A stretch of 64,000 nucleotides of DNA from Alphaproteobacteria bacterium (GCA_021775955.1 JAJFGU010000024.1:142621-206620); one strand, 5' to 3'; counted from the stretch's first letter, positions 53,081 to 62,943 are shown. Notes: generated from the sequence alone by a model not told the origin. A program made the numbers and translations.

Positions 53081-53899
53081 ATGAACGCCATTCCCGTCAG
53101 CGCTGTGGTGGTGACCAAAAACGAAGAGCGCAATATCAGGCGTTGCTTAGAGGTGCTGAACGGCTTTGGCGAGGTGATTGTTGTTGATTCCGCCAGCAGT
53201 GATAAGACGCAGGATATTGCCAGCGAATGCGGTGCGGCGGTTGTTAATTTTGAGTGGGACGGGCGCTATCCGAAAAAGCGCCAATGGTGCCTGGATACGC
53301 TGGAGCTAAAGCATGAGTGGGTGTTTTTCGTCGATGCCGATGAGGTTCTGACCCCTGATTTGGTGCAGGAAATGGCCGCCTTGTTTAAAAGCGAACCATC
53401 TTGCGCTGGATATTTCGTAAAGGGCCAATATGTCTGGCGGGACAAATTATTGCGCCATGGCCAGCGCAACAACAAATTATGTTTGCTCGATCGAAGCAGG
53501 ATGATGTTCCCAATCGTCGATGATCTGGACATGCCGGGCATGGGTGAAATCGAAGGGCATTACCAGCCGGTTTTAAAAAACACGTACAGGGGCGGCGCAA
53601 TCGGCCAGCTCCATAATCCGCTCTTGCATTACGCATATGAAAATGAGCAGGGCTGGGCGGCTCGTCATGAGCGCTACGCCGACTGGGAAGTGGCAATGAC
53701 CCAAAAACAAGCCTGGCCGGATGAAGTAAAACCCTTGCGTTCTCTACTGAAAAAGCTGTTCCGCCTGACCCCGCTTCAGCCAATCTTGGCCTTTTTATAT
53801 AGCTATGTTTTGCGGCTTGGAATGCTCGATGGCGGTGCCGGATTTGATTTTGCCCGCAGCCGGTTGCGCTATTACAAAATGATCCGGGAGCGCTCTTAG
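53081..53899 (+). CDS. glycosyltransferase family 2 (WaaE/KdtX-like)
   Basis: 272 residues. GT-A motifs: VSAVVVTKNEERNIRRCLEV, VIVVDSASSDKTQDIA, FVDADEVLTPDLVQEM (metal-binding DxD), then YPKKRQWCLDTLELKHEWVF. Similar to lipopolysaccharide core beta-glucosyltransferases such as WaaE, but the acceptor here is probably the cluster's own polysaccharide. Follows the Wzz-like gene by 9 bases. Confidence 0.85.
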   Translation: MNAIPVSAVVVTKNEERNIRRCLEVLNGFGEVIVVDSASSDKTQDIASECGAAVVNFEWDGRYPKKRQWCLDTLELKHEWVFFVDADEVLTPDLVQEMAALFKSEPSCAGYFVKGQYVWRDKLLRHGQRNNKLCLLDRSRMMFPIVDDLDMPGMGEIEGHYQPVLKNTYRGGAIGQLHNPLLHYAYENEQGWAARHERYADWEVAMTQKQAWPDEVKPLRSLLKKLFRLTPLQPILAFLYSYVLRLGMLDGGAGFDFARSRLRYYKMIRERS

Positions 53900-53920
53900 T
53901 TCAAAGCATACGGATTATGT

Positions 53921-54673
53921 TTATGACTTTTTGCTCTTTGCTTTCCAGTACAATGACGGAAGGATTTTGCGAAAACCCCAGGCGAGACTCTGGGTGATAA
54001 AGATGAATGTGTTGACGCTCGGCTTAACACCGAGGTTTTTGCGAATTTGAAATTGCTCGGCGCGACCCTTAAGAGCTTTTTGCTGTGAAACCCCGCCGGG
54101 CTCAAAAATACAAATTGAGGAGTTTTGGTAGAGCACATGTTTTGCCCTTTTCAAAAACCGCGCCGTGAAATCATAATCGGCCGCAATATCATAAAGCGGG
54201 CTATAGCGTAAATCGCCAATCGTTTCCCGTGCGTACAGCATCGCCTGGTGATGGGTGAACATGCCGTGCACAATTTTGGTGTGCGAGTGTGCGGGTTTGC
54301 ACTTACCCCCTTCAATAGAGTCTCCATACACGAAATCGGGACGTTTCGGCTCGTTTTCAATGGCGCGGGCGAGGTTTTCGAGAATGCCGGGCTCCGCCAG
54401 CGTATCACCGGCATTGAGGAATAGCAGATATTGCCCCTGGGTGCGTTTGATCCCCTTGTTCATGGCGTGGTAAATGCCCTCATCCGGCTCGCTGATATAG
54501 GAAGCGCCGGAGCCTTTGAGCCAGTCCGCGCTGCCGTCTTTCGAGCCGCCGTCAATGACAATCCATTCGTAATTTTTGAAGCTTTGCGCGTCAATCGAGC
54601 CGCCAGTCGCCTTTAATCCGGCGATATTATTGTAAGTCACTGTTACAATTGAAAAAAACATTTCATCCGGCAT
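53921..54673 (-). CDS. glycosyltransferase family 2
   Basis: 250 residues from the ATG at 54673. GT-A motifs FFSIVTVTYNNIAGLKATGG, WIVIDGGSKDGSADWL, DEGIYHAMNKGIKRTQGQYL and LFLNAGDTL. The pattern of 'IDGGSxDGT ... DxGIYDAMNKGI' is that of WcaA/PssE-like family 2 transferases. Opposite strand to the rest of the cluster, convergent with the WaaE-like gene. Substrate unknown. Confidence 0.88.
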   Translation of the reverse strand: MPDEMFFSIVTVTYNNIAGLKATGGSIDAQSFKNYEWIVIDGGSKDGSADWLKGSGASYISEPDEGIYHAMNKGIKRTQGQYLLFLNAGDTLAEPGILENLARAIENEPKRPDFVYGDSIEGGKCKPAHSHTKIVHGMFTHHQAMLYARETIGDLRYSPLYDIAADYDFTARFLKRAKHVLYQNSSICIFEPGGVSQQKALKGRAEQFQIRKNLGVKPSVNTFIFITQSLAWGFRKILPSLYWKAKSKKS

Positions 54674-54806
54674 GGCAAAAAGCACCTAAATTCGCAAAAT
54701 ATTAACGATTATGTCATAATATAAGGCATACCAAAAACGGCAAGTAACAAATAAAAAAAGCCGGAAAAACAAAACGATTACACGCGGTAGTAAGAGGGTA
54801 AAAATT

Positions 54807-55853
54807 ATGGGCGCTGACTCCCAAAATCCATCCAAACCAAAAGATGACGGCCTGGAACGTCATATGAGGGAGTGGAAACTGGGTCTATCGGGTAGTAGCC
54901 CGAATAACCGGGAAGCCGCCGTTTCCATGGTTAATGTCAAAAAACGAGTGAGTGATATCTTTGGTGGTGGGCCAGTGGCCGCGTTGTTTAACAAGATGGT
55001 CGGTCTGTTCGGCGGGGGAGAAAAGTTAGAAAAGCCCAAGCCGCCCAATCCCGAGCATGTAAAGTTGATGGCCGATGTGTTTACGAAGGTTGGTCTAGAT
55101 AGTACATCTCCGGATCAAATGTCCATGGATGTTAGCGCCAAAATAGACGCATTGATTGATAATGGTACTCTTGTCATTCCCGAGGATGCCAGCGGCGCCC
55201 GCATATATGAATTTATGCAGGAGGTGGAGAGCGCGGTTCACCACGCAAATGGCGGTAATGCGGCAACAGATTTTGCCAAGCATATGGTGGCAATGGCGAA
55301 ATATTACGATATTGAAATTAATCTGGATGCGAAGGCCGGGGCCGGGAACAACGCTGGAGCTGATGCCAAAGCCGATATTGCCTTTGACCACAATCAGGAG
55401 GTTCCTATTACGCCGGGGCAACTGGTAGATATTGTAAGACCTGTTACGCCTAAATATATGAATGCCTATAAAATGTATGACAAGCATCCCGTTGAGCAAG
55501 GCAATGTTCTGACTGCCGAGGTCATGGAAGCTATCAAAAACGGGGGGACAATAAAGGCTTTTGTTGAAAATGATCCGGCAGTGAATACAGAAGGTTTAGT
55601 CGGACAGGGTCCATCGAGAGATCCTGTGTTTTTAGAGATCGAAGGTGCCGATGGCAAAACGTACTACACAGATTTTGCCAGCTTGCCGGGCTTGGCTGAC
55701 AAGAATAACGAAAAAGGTCAAGCGCTCTGGAACGATATGAAGCAGGAGCCAAAATCGGTAGAGCCAGAGTCGGCGCCGACAAGAGGTATGCAAATGCAGG
55801 TTCAGTCACAACCCGCAGTTAACAATGACATGGCCCTTCTTGTTGCCGACTAA
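54807..55853 (+). CDS. hypothetical protein, 348 residues
   Basis: Ribosome site GAGGG before the ATG. No signal peptide. A flexible N-terminus (GADSQNPSKPKDD) is followed by an amphipathic/hydrophobic patch (GGGPVAALFNKMVGLFGGGE), then alternating helical and beta segments and a Gln/Met-rich tail (RGMQMQVQSQPAVNND). KYMNAYKMYDKHPV and GADGKTYYTDFASLPG look like parts of folded domains but match no family I know. It lies inside the exopolysaccharide cluster in opposite orientation to the export gene. Confidence 0.6.
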   Translation: MGADSQNPSKPKDDGLERHMREWKLGLSGSSPNNREAAVSMVNVKKRVSDIFGGGPVAALFNKMVGLFGGGEKLEKPKPPNPEHVKLMADVFTKVGLDSTSPDQMSMDVSAKIDALIDNGTLVIPEDASGARIYEFMQEVESAVHHANGGNAATDFAKHMVAMAKYYDIEINLDAKAGAGNNAGADAKADIAFDHNQEVPITPGQLVDIVRPVTPKYMNAYKMYDKHPVEQGNVLTAEVMEAIKNGGTIKAFVENDPAVNTEGLVGQGPSRDPVFLEIEGADGKTYYTDFASLPGLADKNNEKGQALWNDMKQEPKSVEPESAPTRGMQMQVQSQPAVNNDMALLVAD

Positions 55854-55856
55854 CCC

Positions 55857-58376
55857 CTAATCATCATCCCTGACATCATCAAGAAAAATGCCGGTAATCG
55901 CCAGATTTGAAAGAATCTGGCTGATGTCTTTGGCTGTTGTGATGAAGTCGAACGGCTTGGGATCGCGCGGCACAACGATTGTGCTGCCGGGGGGGATGAA
56001 ATTGGCCCTGTGGTTCCAGACGCTGACCTGCAAGGGCTGGGCGCTGCCATCGGGATACAAAACAAAGCTGCGGTCCTTATCAGCATGATAGGTAAAGCCG
56101 CCAGCCTGATCGATATAATCGCGGGCATCGCGGTTTGAGCGAAATTGCAGACTGGCCGGCGATAGAATTTCACCGCTGACGCGCACGGTTAAAGGGCGCT
56201 TGGGAATATAAAGGCGATCACCCGCTTCCAACAGCATATCCAGCTCTTCCTGCACAGCGAGCACAGCCGGGTCGGCTTCAACCGTGATACGGCCCACGGC
56301 CTGAACCTCGCGCAGCTCGCCAGCCAGCTCTCTAGCCATGGCAATTTGCGTGGTATCGGGTCCGTCATCATCCTTTTCGATCGCCATAGCAATGGCACGC
56401 TCCATATCGCGGGCCGTAGAGCGGAAGCGTGATTCCTCGGCTTTGCGCTCGTTTTCACGGCTAAACACCGCGCCGTCCGGGTAGGCTTGACGGGTCATTC
56501 CTCCGGCCCGGCGGATGAGGTCGGACACCTTATCGCCGGGCACAAGGTCATAGCGGCCGGGATGGGATACCTCGCCAATAATGAGCACGCTTTTGTCCTC
56601 TATTTTTTTGAATTTCTGATTAACGCGCACGGCATCGCCCGCACCGATGGCAACATTTTGTGGATTGGTTTCACGGAAATTCACGCGGATGCGGCGCGTG
56701 CCCGAGGGTCTGTCTGCCTGATGTCCTTCACCTTGCAGCGCCGAAGTTACTTCGATATTGCCGGTATTGGCCTCGAGCGTCAGCCCGCCGGCCACCGCCA
56801 GAACGCTGTCGAGCGTGATGCCGGGCGCCACCGGATAGGCGCCGGGATTGCGCACCGCGCCTCTGGCAAAGGCCGAGCGCTCTTTGAGGAAAGACGCCAT
56901 GACCGGGTCATCAATAATGTCTTCATCCGGGTCCTCGGCCGAGCCCATAGCCACTTTGCGCAGCTTGGGCCGATCCTTTCCATTATGCAACGTAGCGATT
57001 TGTCGGCGCGAAAAGAGGTGAACAATATCACCGTCCTGCAGTTTGCGGTCATATTCCCCTTTGAGGACCAGTAGCAGCGGAAAATCGACAAGTTTGGTGG
57101 TGAGTTGCTTATCATCCCAACGCTCAATCACGCCAATCAGCGGATAGGCTTTGGGTCCCAGCACCTGGTCATTGTTTAAAAGATCGGCCAGAGTCGGAAC
57201 TTCGTGCAGCGCGTGCAGGCCGGGGCGGCGGGTATGGCCGACCAGCTCGACGGTGCTGGCGCGTTTCTCCTGGCCTTTGGAGAGCATGAGGACCGCGCCG
57301 TCACCAAATTGCGGCTTGAAGGGATCGTGAATTTCATCAACCATTTCGCGGCCCTCTTTCGTCACATCGAGGCGCAAGAATCGGTTCTGGCCGGGCGCAA
57401 GCACGCCGCCGCCGAGCTCGAGCATTTCATTTAAGCTAAGGTTTTCGCTCGATTGCTTGGGCTGATGGCGCATGCCTTTGATGACGGGAAGGATTTCATA
57501 AATGCCGGGGCGTTTCATTTCTCCGGCCACCGCAACGGTCGGGCCTATGGGGGGGATGATGATACGGTCGCCATCGCGCAGACGCAAATCCATATTGGTG
57601 CTGCCATGCATCAAAAGGCCGTAAAGATCGATGATCGTGCCGCGGCCGCTGCGCACCAGTTTGATTTGGCGCAAGCTCCCGGTTTTGTCTATGCCGCCCG
57701 ATTCCATGAGAGCATCAAGCACGGTGTGAAAAACGGTTAAAGTGCGGCGGCCCGGCTTTTTGACATGACCAACCACCAGCACACCGATCTGGCGCACCGT
57801 GGCTAGAGAGACATAAGATTTGGTGTTGTGGAGGTTTTGCGCTGCGGTTTCGATGGAAATACGGACCTGGCCGATACTGCGTCCGGCGGCAGGAACAGGT
57901 GGGAAGTCGTTGATCAGCAGCAGACCCTGATCATTGACCTTATAGATGTCGCGGTCGGTGCGCTGGCCGCTAAATACGATCTCAAGCTCATCGCCCATGG
58001 CGAGGATAAAATCATCCTGCACCGCGCCCATCGGCTTGGAGGCGATATGGTCGAGCTTATCCCGGGTTTCGGGCTCCGGCACGCCGAACAAATCATAGCC
58101 GAACTGTTCGAGCTCATCGACGATGCGCTGCGAATACATGGATTCAAGCGCCGAAGGCTTTGCAGGATCGAGAGCGGATCTGGTAAGGCGGTTTGCCTGC
58201 TTTGGTGCTTCTTCTTCCCGGTCACGTTTTTCATGTTTTCGTTCTTTGCGGTCATTTTGTGCTTCAAGCTCGTCGTCCTCCATCCATGGTGAGAAGGCAG
58301 GAAAAGGCGACTCCGCACGCACAGGCGTGGCAGCAAAAACAAAACAGAGAGATAAAAGAACAAGAACCCTGAACAT
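55857..58376 (-). CDS. large polysaccharide export outer membrane protein with SLBB repeats
   Basis: 839 residues. Signal peptide [17 protein letters not shown] without a lipobox Cys. An acidic/basic low-complexity region (about 35-60, many Glu/Lys/Arg) precedes the Poly_export domain ([20 protein letters not shown]). A series of SLBB beta-grasp domains follows ([76 protein letters not shown]). The end has [20 protein letters not shown]. Wza/KpsD-type proteins form the outer-membrane export channel; the absence of a lipid anchor and the extra SLBB units make this more KpsD-like. Probably exports the polymer of the neighbouring genes. Confidence 0.9.
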   Translation of the reverse strand: MFRVLVLLSLCFVFAATPVRAESPFPAFSPWMEDDELEAQNDRKERKHEKRDREEEAPKQANRLTRSALDPAKPSALESMYSQRIVDELEQFGYDLFGVPEPETRDKLDHIASKPMGAVQDDFILAMGDELEIVFSGQRTDRDIYKVNDQGLLLINDFPPVPAAGRSIGQVRISIETAAQNLHNTKSYVSLATVRQIGVLVVGHVKKPGRRTLTVFHTVLDALMESGGIDKTGSLRQIKLVRSGRGTIIDLYGLLMHGSTNMDLRLRDGDRIIIPPIGPTVAVAGEMKRPGIYEILPVIKGMRHQPKQSSENLSLNEMLELGGGVLAPGQNRFLRLDVTKEGREMVDEIHDPFKPQFGDGAVLMLSKGQEKRASTVELVGHTRRPGLHALHEVPTLADLLNNDQVLGPKAYPLIGVIERWDDKQLTTKLVDFPLLLVLKGEYDRKLQDGDIVHLFSRRQIATLHNGKDRPKLRKVAMGSAEDPDEDIIDDPVMASFLKERSAFARGAVRNPGAYPVAPGITLDSVLAVAGGLTLEANTGNIEVTSALQGEGHQADRPSGTRRIRVNFRETNPQNVAIGAGDAVRVNQKFKKIEDKSVLIIGEVSHPGRYDLVPGDKVSDLIRRAGGMTRQAYPDGAVFSRENERKAEESRFRSTARDMERAIAMAIEKDDDGPDTTQIAMARELAGELREVQAVGRITVEADPAVLAVQEELDMLLEAGDRLYIPKRPLTVRVSGEILSPASLQFRSNRDARDYIDQAGGFTYHADKDRSFVLYPDGSAQPLQVSVWNHRANFIPPGSTIVVPRDPKPFDFITTAKDISQILSNLAITGIFLDDVRDDD

Positions 58377-58509
58377 ACGAGACGTTTCGTTATTAAGCGG
58401 GCAGAGATTTAAAGATTCGCAAACTGCAACTTCAGTATATAAGGGAGAGCGTGTGGTTGGAATGCTTTATGGGATTTCAACCCCAGCTTTTATTGTCTAT
58501 AGTCATGCC

Positions 58510-58938
58510 ATGACCGTTCATTTGATTAAGCTTGTTGTTGGTGTCAGCGACCTTGCGCATTTTGCCGAGCTGCAGGAGCGATACACCGTTGATTATAATG
58601 GTGGCCGCGCCGTTCCGGTACGCACCCGCCATAAACCGCGTCGCGAAGATGAGCTTCTTCAGGGCGGCTCGCTGTATCGTGTCATCAAAAACCGTATTCA
58701 GTGCCGCCAGAGGATTGTCGGGCTGGAGGTGGTGGAAGATGAGCAGGGTGGCCGCTTTTGCCAGATTATGGTCGATCCGGAGATTATCCTGACCAGCCCG
58801 GTGGCCAAGAGAGCATTTCAGGGTTGGCGCTATCTCGAGGTTTCCGCCGCGCCGTCGGATAGAGGGCCGCTTCATGCCAATGAAGATTTACCGCCTGCTG
58901 AGATGGAAGAGGAGTTGCGCAAACTAGGTTTGATTTGA
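58510..58938 (+). CDS. DUF1489 family protein
   Basis: 142 residues from the ATG at 58510; the frame is open much further upstream but that part is antisense to the export gene. Family features: [74 protein letters not shown] and [11 protein letters not shown]. Conserved in alphaproteobacteria; function unknown. No signal peptide. Confidence 0.88.
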   Translation: MTVHLIKLVVGVSDLAHFAELQERYTVDYNGGRAVPVRTRHKPRREDELLQGGSLYRVIKNRIQCRQRIVGLEVVEDEQGGRFCQIMVDPEIILTSPVAKRAFQGWRYLEVSAAPSDRGPLHANEDLPPAEMEEELRKLGLI

Positions 58939-58944
58939 TTGGTG

Positions 58945-60636
58945 TTATTCGCCTCTCTCATGGCTGTGCTGGCGGGCATTTTCGATGATCGCATAGGCGA
59001 CAGAGGTGATATAGGAATTAATCCGCCGGTAATCGCGGATCACATCCAGATGCAGCGATGAGGTGGCCAGCGTTTCCGGTGTGCCGCTGCGCAGGCGCTC
59101 AAAATGCAGTACCGAGCTTTCAATCTCGGCCTCGCGGAGGCTCTTTTTCTCTTTAATAAGCTCCCGTGCCAGCTTGGGGTCTTCCGAGAGAAAAATCGTC
59201 TGTGCGGTGCGGATGTTTTTCAGCACCTGAGCGTGGACGGCCTTAATTTCTTCAAAGCCTTTTTTCGAGAATTTCTCCTGTTTCGTTGCCTTTTTCAGTG
59301 CCGAGTCCATCAGGTTTTTATCAATAATATCGCCGACATGCTCGAGATTGGTTGAAAAGGTCAATATCTGGACGTAGCGGTCGGCTTCTTTGGGGTCGAG
59401 CGCTTCCTGGGTCAGTCTCGTCATATAGAGCTTGATACGGGTATAGAGGTGGTCGACGATTTCTTCCTGTTTGCGGATGGCCTTGGCCAGCTTTTCATCA
59501 TTGGTTTCAAAAACTTTAATGGTCTTGGCCAGCATTTTTTCAACAATCTCCGCCATGCGCAGGGTTTCGCGCGCCGCCCCGGCCAGGGCAATCACGGGCG
59601 TGGAGAGTGCATTTTCATCGAGATATTGCGGCTCTTTCGGATCGTCCTTTTTATCGGCATCGGGCACCAGTTTTTCACACAGCGCGGCAAAGGGGTTGAG
59701 CAGGGGAATGAAAATAAGCGCCAGGGTGATATTAAAGACGGTGTGAAAATTAACCAGCATACGGGCAGGATCAGCGCTGATTTGCTGTAGCTGGCTTGCG
59801 ATTAGCCCCATAAAGGGAAAGACAATGATAATGGTGACAAAGCGCATCAAAAGATTGCCGGTTGGAATGCGCCGCACCGCCGGGGCGCTTTTATAAGACG
59901 CCATATAAGGCACGAAAATGCTGCCGATATTGGCGCCCAGTATAAGGTAAAGCCCCAATTGCACGGGGATCAGGCCGGCGGCGGCAAAAGAGGCAAACAG
60001 CAAAACGCTGGCCAGAGAGGAATGCAAGAGCCAGCTCATGATGGTGGCAACCAGAATGGCAAGGATCGGCTCGTTATTGAGGGGTGCCAGAATGAGCGGC
60101 AGAACTTCCGAGTTTTGCAGCGGCGTCGCGGTTGCGCGGATCAGGCCAAGCGCCAGCAACATCAGGCCAAGACCAATTAAAACCCGCGCCAGATGGCGTT
60201 TGCGCCCACCATGCTCGTTGCTCATATGCAGGATAATGCCGACAGAGAGTAAGGCGGGGGACAACAGGGATAAATCATGGCTCAGCACCTGTGCGATCAG
60301 CGTGGTACTGATATCGGCGCCGATGATGACGGCCAGCGCGGCGGCGGTGCCGATCATTTGCTTGCTGACAAAGGAATTAAGGATCAGCGCTGTGGCGGTT
60401 GAGCTTTGTAAAATCGCTGTGACCCCGGCCCCGGCCAGCAAAGCGGTGAAGCGGTTACTTGTCCCGGCAGCAATGGTTTTTTGCAGGCGGGCGCCGTAAG
60501 CCCGGCTAAATCCCGTACGCACCATGCGCGTGCCCCATAATAAGAGACACACGGCGCCGGTTAAGTGCAATAAAATGGCTGAAATGGTGATGGCTGGCTC
60601 CAAATTCTGCGCGGTAATCAAAGACCTGTCCATCAT
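58945..60636 (-). CDS. Na+/phosphate cotransporter family protein with PhoU-like tail
   Basis: 563 residues from one of two adjacent ATGs (60636); a TTG at 60660 is possible. Eight or so membrane helices include the duplicated Na/Pi motifs GAGVTAILQSSTATALILN and SWLLHSSLASVLLFASFAAA. GADISTTLIAQVL and GANIGSIFVPYM are the paired GxNIGTT-type motifs. The C-terminal 200 residues are helical and PhoU-like (LRMAEIVEKMLAKTIKVFET, LTFSTNLEHVGDIIDKNLM). YjbB/NptA-type proteins move phosphate with sodium. Monocistronic. Confidence 0.92.
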   Translation of the reverse strand: MMDRSLITAQNLEPAITISAILLHLTGAVCLLLWGTRMVRTGFSRAYGARLQKTIAAGTSNRFTALLAGAGVTAILQSSTATALILNSFVSKQMIGTAAALAVIIGADISTTLIAQVLSHDLSLLSPALLSVGIILHMSNEHGGRKRHLARVLIGLGLMLLALGLIRATATPLQNSEVLPLILAPLNNEPILAILVATIMSWLLHSSLASVLLFASFAAAGLIPVQLGLYLILGANIGSIFVPYMASYKSAPAVRRIPTGNLLMRFVTIIIVFPFMGLIASQLQQISADPARMLVNFHTVFNITLALIFIPLLNPFAALCEKLVPDADKKDDPKEPQYLDENALSTPVIALAGAARETLRMAEIVEKMLAKTIKVFETNDEKLAKAIRKQEEIVDHLYTRIKLYMTRLTQEALDPKEADRYVQILTFSTNLEHVGDIIDKNLMDSALKKATKQEKFSKKGFEEIKAVHAQVLKNIRTAQTIFLSEDPKLARELIKEKKSLREAEIESSVLHFERLRSGTPETLATSSLHLDVIRDYRRINSYITSVAYAIIENARQHSHERGE

Positions 60637-60672
60637 GCGGCAAAGAGAATAAGGAGGCAAGGGAGCATAGAA

Positions 60673-60700
60673 TTGAAAAAATCCTTGAATTATCCATAAT
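60673..60700 (+). promoter_or_regulatory. candidate promoter of the zeta-toxin-like operon
   Basis: TTGAAA (60673-60678), 16 bases, CATAAT (60695-60700), about 30 bases before the start. Surroundings are AT-rich, which weakens the call. Confidence 0.35.
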
Positions 60701-60730
60701 AATTATATAGAGTAAGGAACAAAAATTTTG

Positions 60731-61747
60731 ATGGAGACGAAAATGGAAGATGGGTTAACTGGTAGTCACCAAGACGTAAGCAACAAAGATTCTGAATCTT
60801 CTATACAGGTTCCGGAACACATATTGGATATGATTCCGGGGTGTGCACAGGTTTATTTAGAGGGGAATAGAGCCCGTTTGTTGGCAGGTATCCCTCCAGA
60901 CCAGCACCAAAATATTTTGGAACAATCTACACATAATCAGATTGAAACGCCTGAACGCAGAGAGTTGCACAGGAAAATTCTTCAATCGGTACCCATGAAT
61001 TTTATGGGTGAGAAATCCGATAGGCCAATTATGGTTTATATTTCCGGCCCCATGGCGGTTGGCAAAACGACTTTGTGCCAACAATTTGATAAGAGAATTG
61101 TGCAGGAATCAGAAAGACGTACTATCCGTCCTTATGGTGAAGATGCTTTAGAAAATGTTTATCAATTATATAAGCAGGCCGACGGATATCGTATGCAGCC
61201 GGATGTCACTGTGTGTAAGCAAATGCTGCCAGAATTTGAAAGTTCGGGAAAAAACTTCACTTTAATCAGGGTAGAGGCTGCGGCTTTGGGCCATGCTGTT
61301 ACAGCATGGGCGAAAGAGCTCGGCGCCAATATTATACTGGAGCAAATGGGCGATGCTGATATGCGCCCCTGGGCGAAAAAGCAAGCTGAGGATTATAGTC
61401 TTGTTGTGATTGGCGTGACGGCCAATCCCGTTGTGAATGCCCAGCGTTTGCAGGAGCGTTGCAAAGAGACTGGACAAAAGGTGACAGGAGAGGAATTAGC
61501 AAAAACGATCATAGGTTACAGCCAGCTGGGGGCATTTTTCGGGATGTCTCAACATGCAACCCATGCGGTTCTTTTGGCATCGGACTATGACTATAGGCTT
61601 GTTTATAGATGCGATAATGGAAAAGGGCAGACTGTGATATCACGGTTGGCTGGAGACTTTGTTTCCTATGCAGATAGAGAAGTAAGTGATTTGGTGGCTA
61701 CATTTCCCTTGGAGGAAGAAGCAATAGCAAGTCCACGGGTCAAATAA
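60731..61747 (+). CDS. zeta-toxin-like P-loop kinase
   Basis: 338 residues from the ATG at 60731 (a second ATG at 60743 has GGAG at better spacing). The first 100 residues are unassigned and polar. Walker A is YISGPMAVGKTTLCQQF. A zeta-like middle follows: RVEAAALGHAVTAWAKELGA with NIILEQMGDADMRPWAKKQA, then YSLVVIGVTANPVVNAQRLQ-ERCKETGQ, where zeta kinases have their second acidic residue and the Arg-rich lid. Zeta toxins phosphorylate UDP-N-acetyl sugars. No epsilon-type antitoxin gene is adjacent; a larger unknown gene follows after 41 bases. An effector or a housekeeping kinase are alternatives. Confidence 0.55.
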   Translation: METKMEDGLTGSHQDVSNKDSESSIQVPEHILDMIPGCAQVYLEGNRARLLAGIPPDQHQNILEQSTHNQIETPERRELHRKILQSVPMNFMGEKSDRPIMVYISGPMAVGKTTLCQQFDKRIVQESERRTIRPYGEDALENVYQLYKQADGYRMQPDVTVCKQMLPEFESSGKNFTLIRVEAAALGHAVTAWAKELGANIILEQMGDADMRPWAKKQAEDYSLVVIGVTANPVVNAQRLQERCKETGQKVTGEELAKTIIGYSQLGAFFGMSQHATHAVLLASDYDYRLVYRCDNGKGQTVISRLAGDFVSYADREVSDLVATFPLEEEAIASPRVK

Positions 61748-61788
61748 GTGAGTAATCGGAGTTGTAGGTTTTTAAAAAGGAAATGACT

Positions 61789-62778
61789 ATGGGTTTGTTC
61801 TTACAGAAAGAGTTTATATCGAAGGAGGCGGCATTATGGCGGCGGCTAAAGGAAGTTGGTCTTCATTATGATGTTGAGCGCAATATGGAGTTGTGCTTGG
61901 ATGAAGCGTTGGGACCTAACGCTATTGCGAGCATTCCCAAAGAAATATTGAAAAGACCCCTTCTTGTTGTCTGTGCGGCGCGCGACCTTGAGGGGCCGCT
62001 TATGGAAGAGCTTAACGAGACTGCTGGTAAGTATTTTGTCGTTGTTGCCGGGGCGGGCCATTATGCATTGGCACCGATAGGTGAACAGGACTTTGACCGC
62101 AGGAAATATCTTGATCCAAAGCTCGTGCATGCAGCGCTTACCAATTCATCTGATGGAAATTCTCATACAAAGGCCCTTAAGGCAGTGAGAGAGCACCTTG
62201 TTTACTTTGCTGCTTCGCATTGTGCATCCGAACCTTTGGGACCAGAGGGTAGCAAGGTTGGGCCGACCATACAGCATTTGATGGATAATAGTGCAAAGAT
62301 CCGCCTTTTTCATGCGCTTTTGCAAGAAGGTCAGACAGAGCCAGAAGGAGTTGAGCGCAATGGAACTGGGACAGGCGCGCCGCCTGCTGTTATTTCCCTT
62401 GCTCTTGGGTTAAGAGAAGAGGAGGGTATTACTGATCGGCTGGAAGTCAGAATGGCCGGCTGGAATGGTGGTGTTGATTTTATTCCGGGCGTTAGAGAAG
62501 AATTGCCACAAGGCTATCTCGATCGCCTTCAGCAAGGGAATGTTGGTGTTTGGTTTGAAGGAAATCATTACTCTGTCCAGCAGGTGTTTTTTGACCAGAT
62601 GCGTCAAATTTCTGCCATGGCCAATAGTCGCCCTGATTTAATCAGTAAAGTGACTGTCGATAGCTCTAAGTCCTTATTTGGCAGGGTTTTTAATGTTAAT
62701 GGCTTGCCTCGGACGGATTATGTGCTTTATGGTTCCGACGGGCAACCCTTAGAGGAAATAGGTAGCCCAAGTCCGTAG
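61789..62778 (+). CDS. hypothetical protein downstream of the zeta-like kinase
   Basis: 329 residues from the second of two ATGs, chosen because AAGGA is 7 bases upstream. Mixed alpha/beta sequence with a hydrophobic strand then Arg-Asp (LLVVCAARDLEGPLMEELNE), VVVAGAGHYALAPIGEQDF, and a C-terminal part RVFNVNGLPRTDYVLYGSDG. No signal peptide or helices in the membrane; no family recognised. Same strand as and 41 bases after the kinase gene, so probably an operon. Followed by a hairpin terminator at 62854. Confidence 0.6.
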   Translation: MGLFLQKEFISKEAALWRRLKEVGLHYDVERNMELCLDEALGPNAIASIPKEILKRPLLVVCAARDLEGPLMEELNETAGKYFVVVAGAGHYALAPIGEQDFDRRKYLDPKLVHAALTNSSDGNSHTKALKAVREHLVYFAASHCASEPLGPEGSKVGPTIQHLMDNSAKIRLFHALLQEGQTEPEGVERNGTGTGAPPAVISLALGLREEEGITDRLEVRMAGWNGGVDFIPGVREELPQGYLDRLQQGNVGVWFEGNHYSVQQVFFDQMRQISAMANSRPDLISKVTVDSSKSLFGRVFNVNGLPRTDYVLYGSDGQPLEEIGSPSP

Positions 62779-62811
62779 CGCAAAAAACACCAAAAAACCT
62801 CAAAAACTTGT

Positions 62812-62841
62812 TTGACAAGGGCTGAATAATAGGTGTATACA
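62812..62841 (+). promoter_or_regulatory. candidate upstream promoter with palindromic -10 region
   Basis: A perfect TTGACA (62812-62817), 18 bases, TATACA (62836-62841). The -10 lies inside a perfect 14-bp palindrome AGGTGTATACACCT (62831-62844). About 425 bases before 16S rRNA. A hairpin with T-rich tail begins about 6 bases after the predicted start site. Confidence 0.5.
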
Positions 62842-62853
62842 CCTCGCACACAT

Positions 62854-62880
62854 GGCGCAGACCGCTTCTGCGCCTTGTTT
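62854..62880 (+). terminator. intrinsic terminator (hairpin plus T-rich tail)
   Basis: GGCGCAGA (62854-62861) pairs with TCTGCGCC (62867-62874) around CCGCT, then TTGTTTT. It most simply ends the hypothetical-gene operon ending at 62778, but it also sits just inside the transcript of the promoter at 62812. Confidence 0.7.
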
Positions 62881-62913
62881 TATGAGGGGGTTCGGGCCCT
62901 TGAATAGGTAAAG

Positions 62914-62943
62914 TTGACGGCTCTTTGTTAATCAGGCTATATT
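62914..62943 (+). promoter_or_regulatory. rRNA operon promoter
   Basis: TTGACG (62914-62919), 18 bases, TATATT (62938-62943), with the start site near 62950. TTGACGGCTCTTTG is wording often seen at alphaproteobacterial rRNA promoters. It lies downstream of the terminator, so it is the best candidate for driving the rRNA genes; the leader would be about 315 bases. Confidence 0.7.

Noticed and set aside
58123..58509. Long N-terminal extension of the DUF1489 gene
   Set aside because: This part is antisense to the export gene and low complexity (Ser/Arg/Phe); the family start is at 58510.
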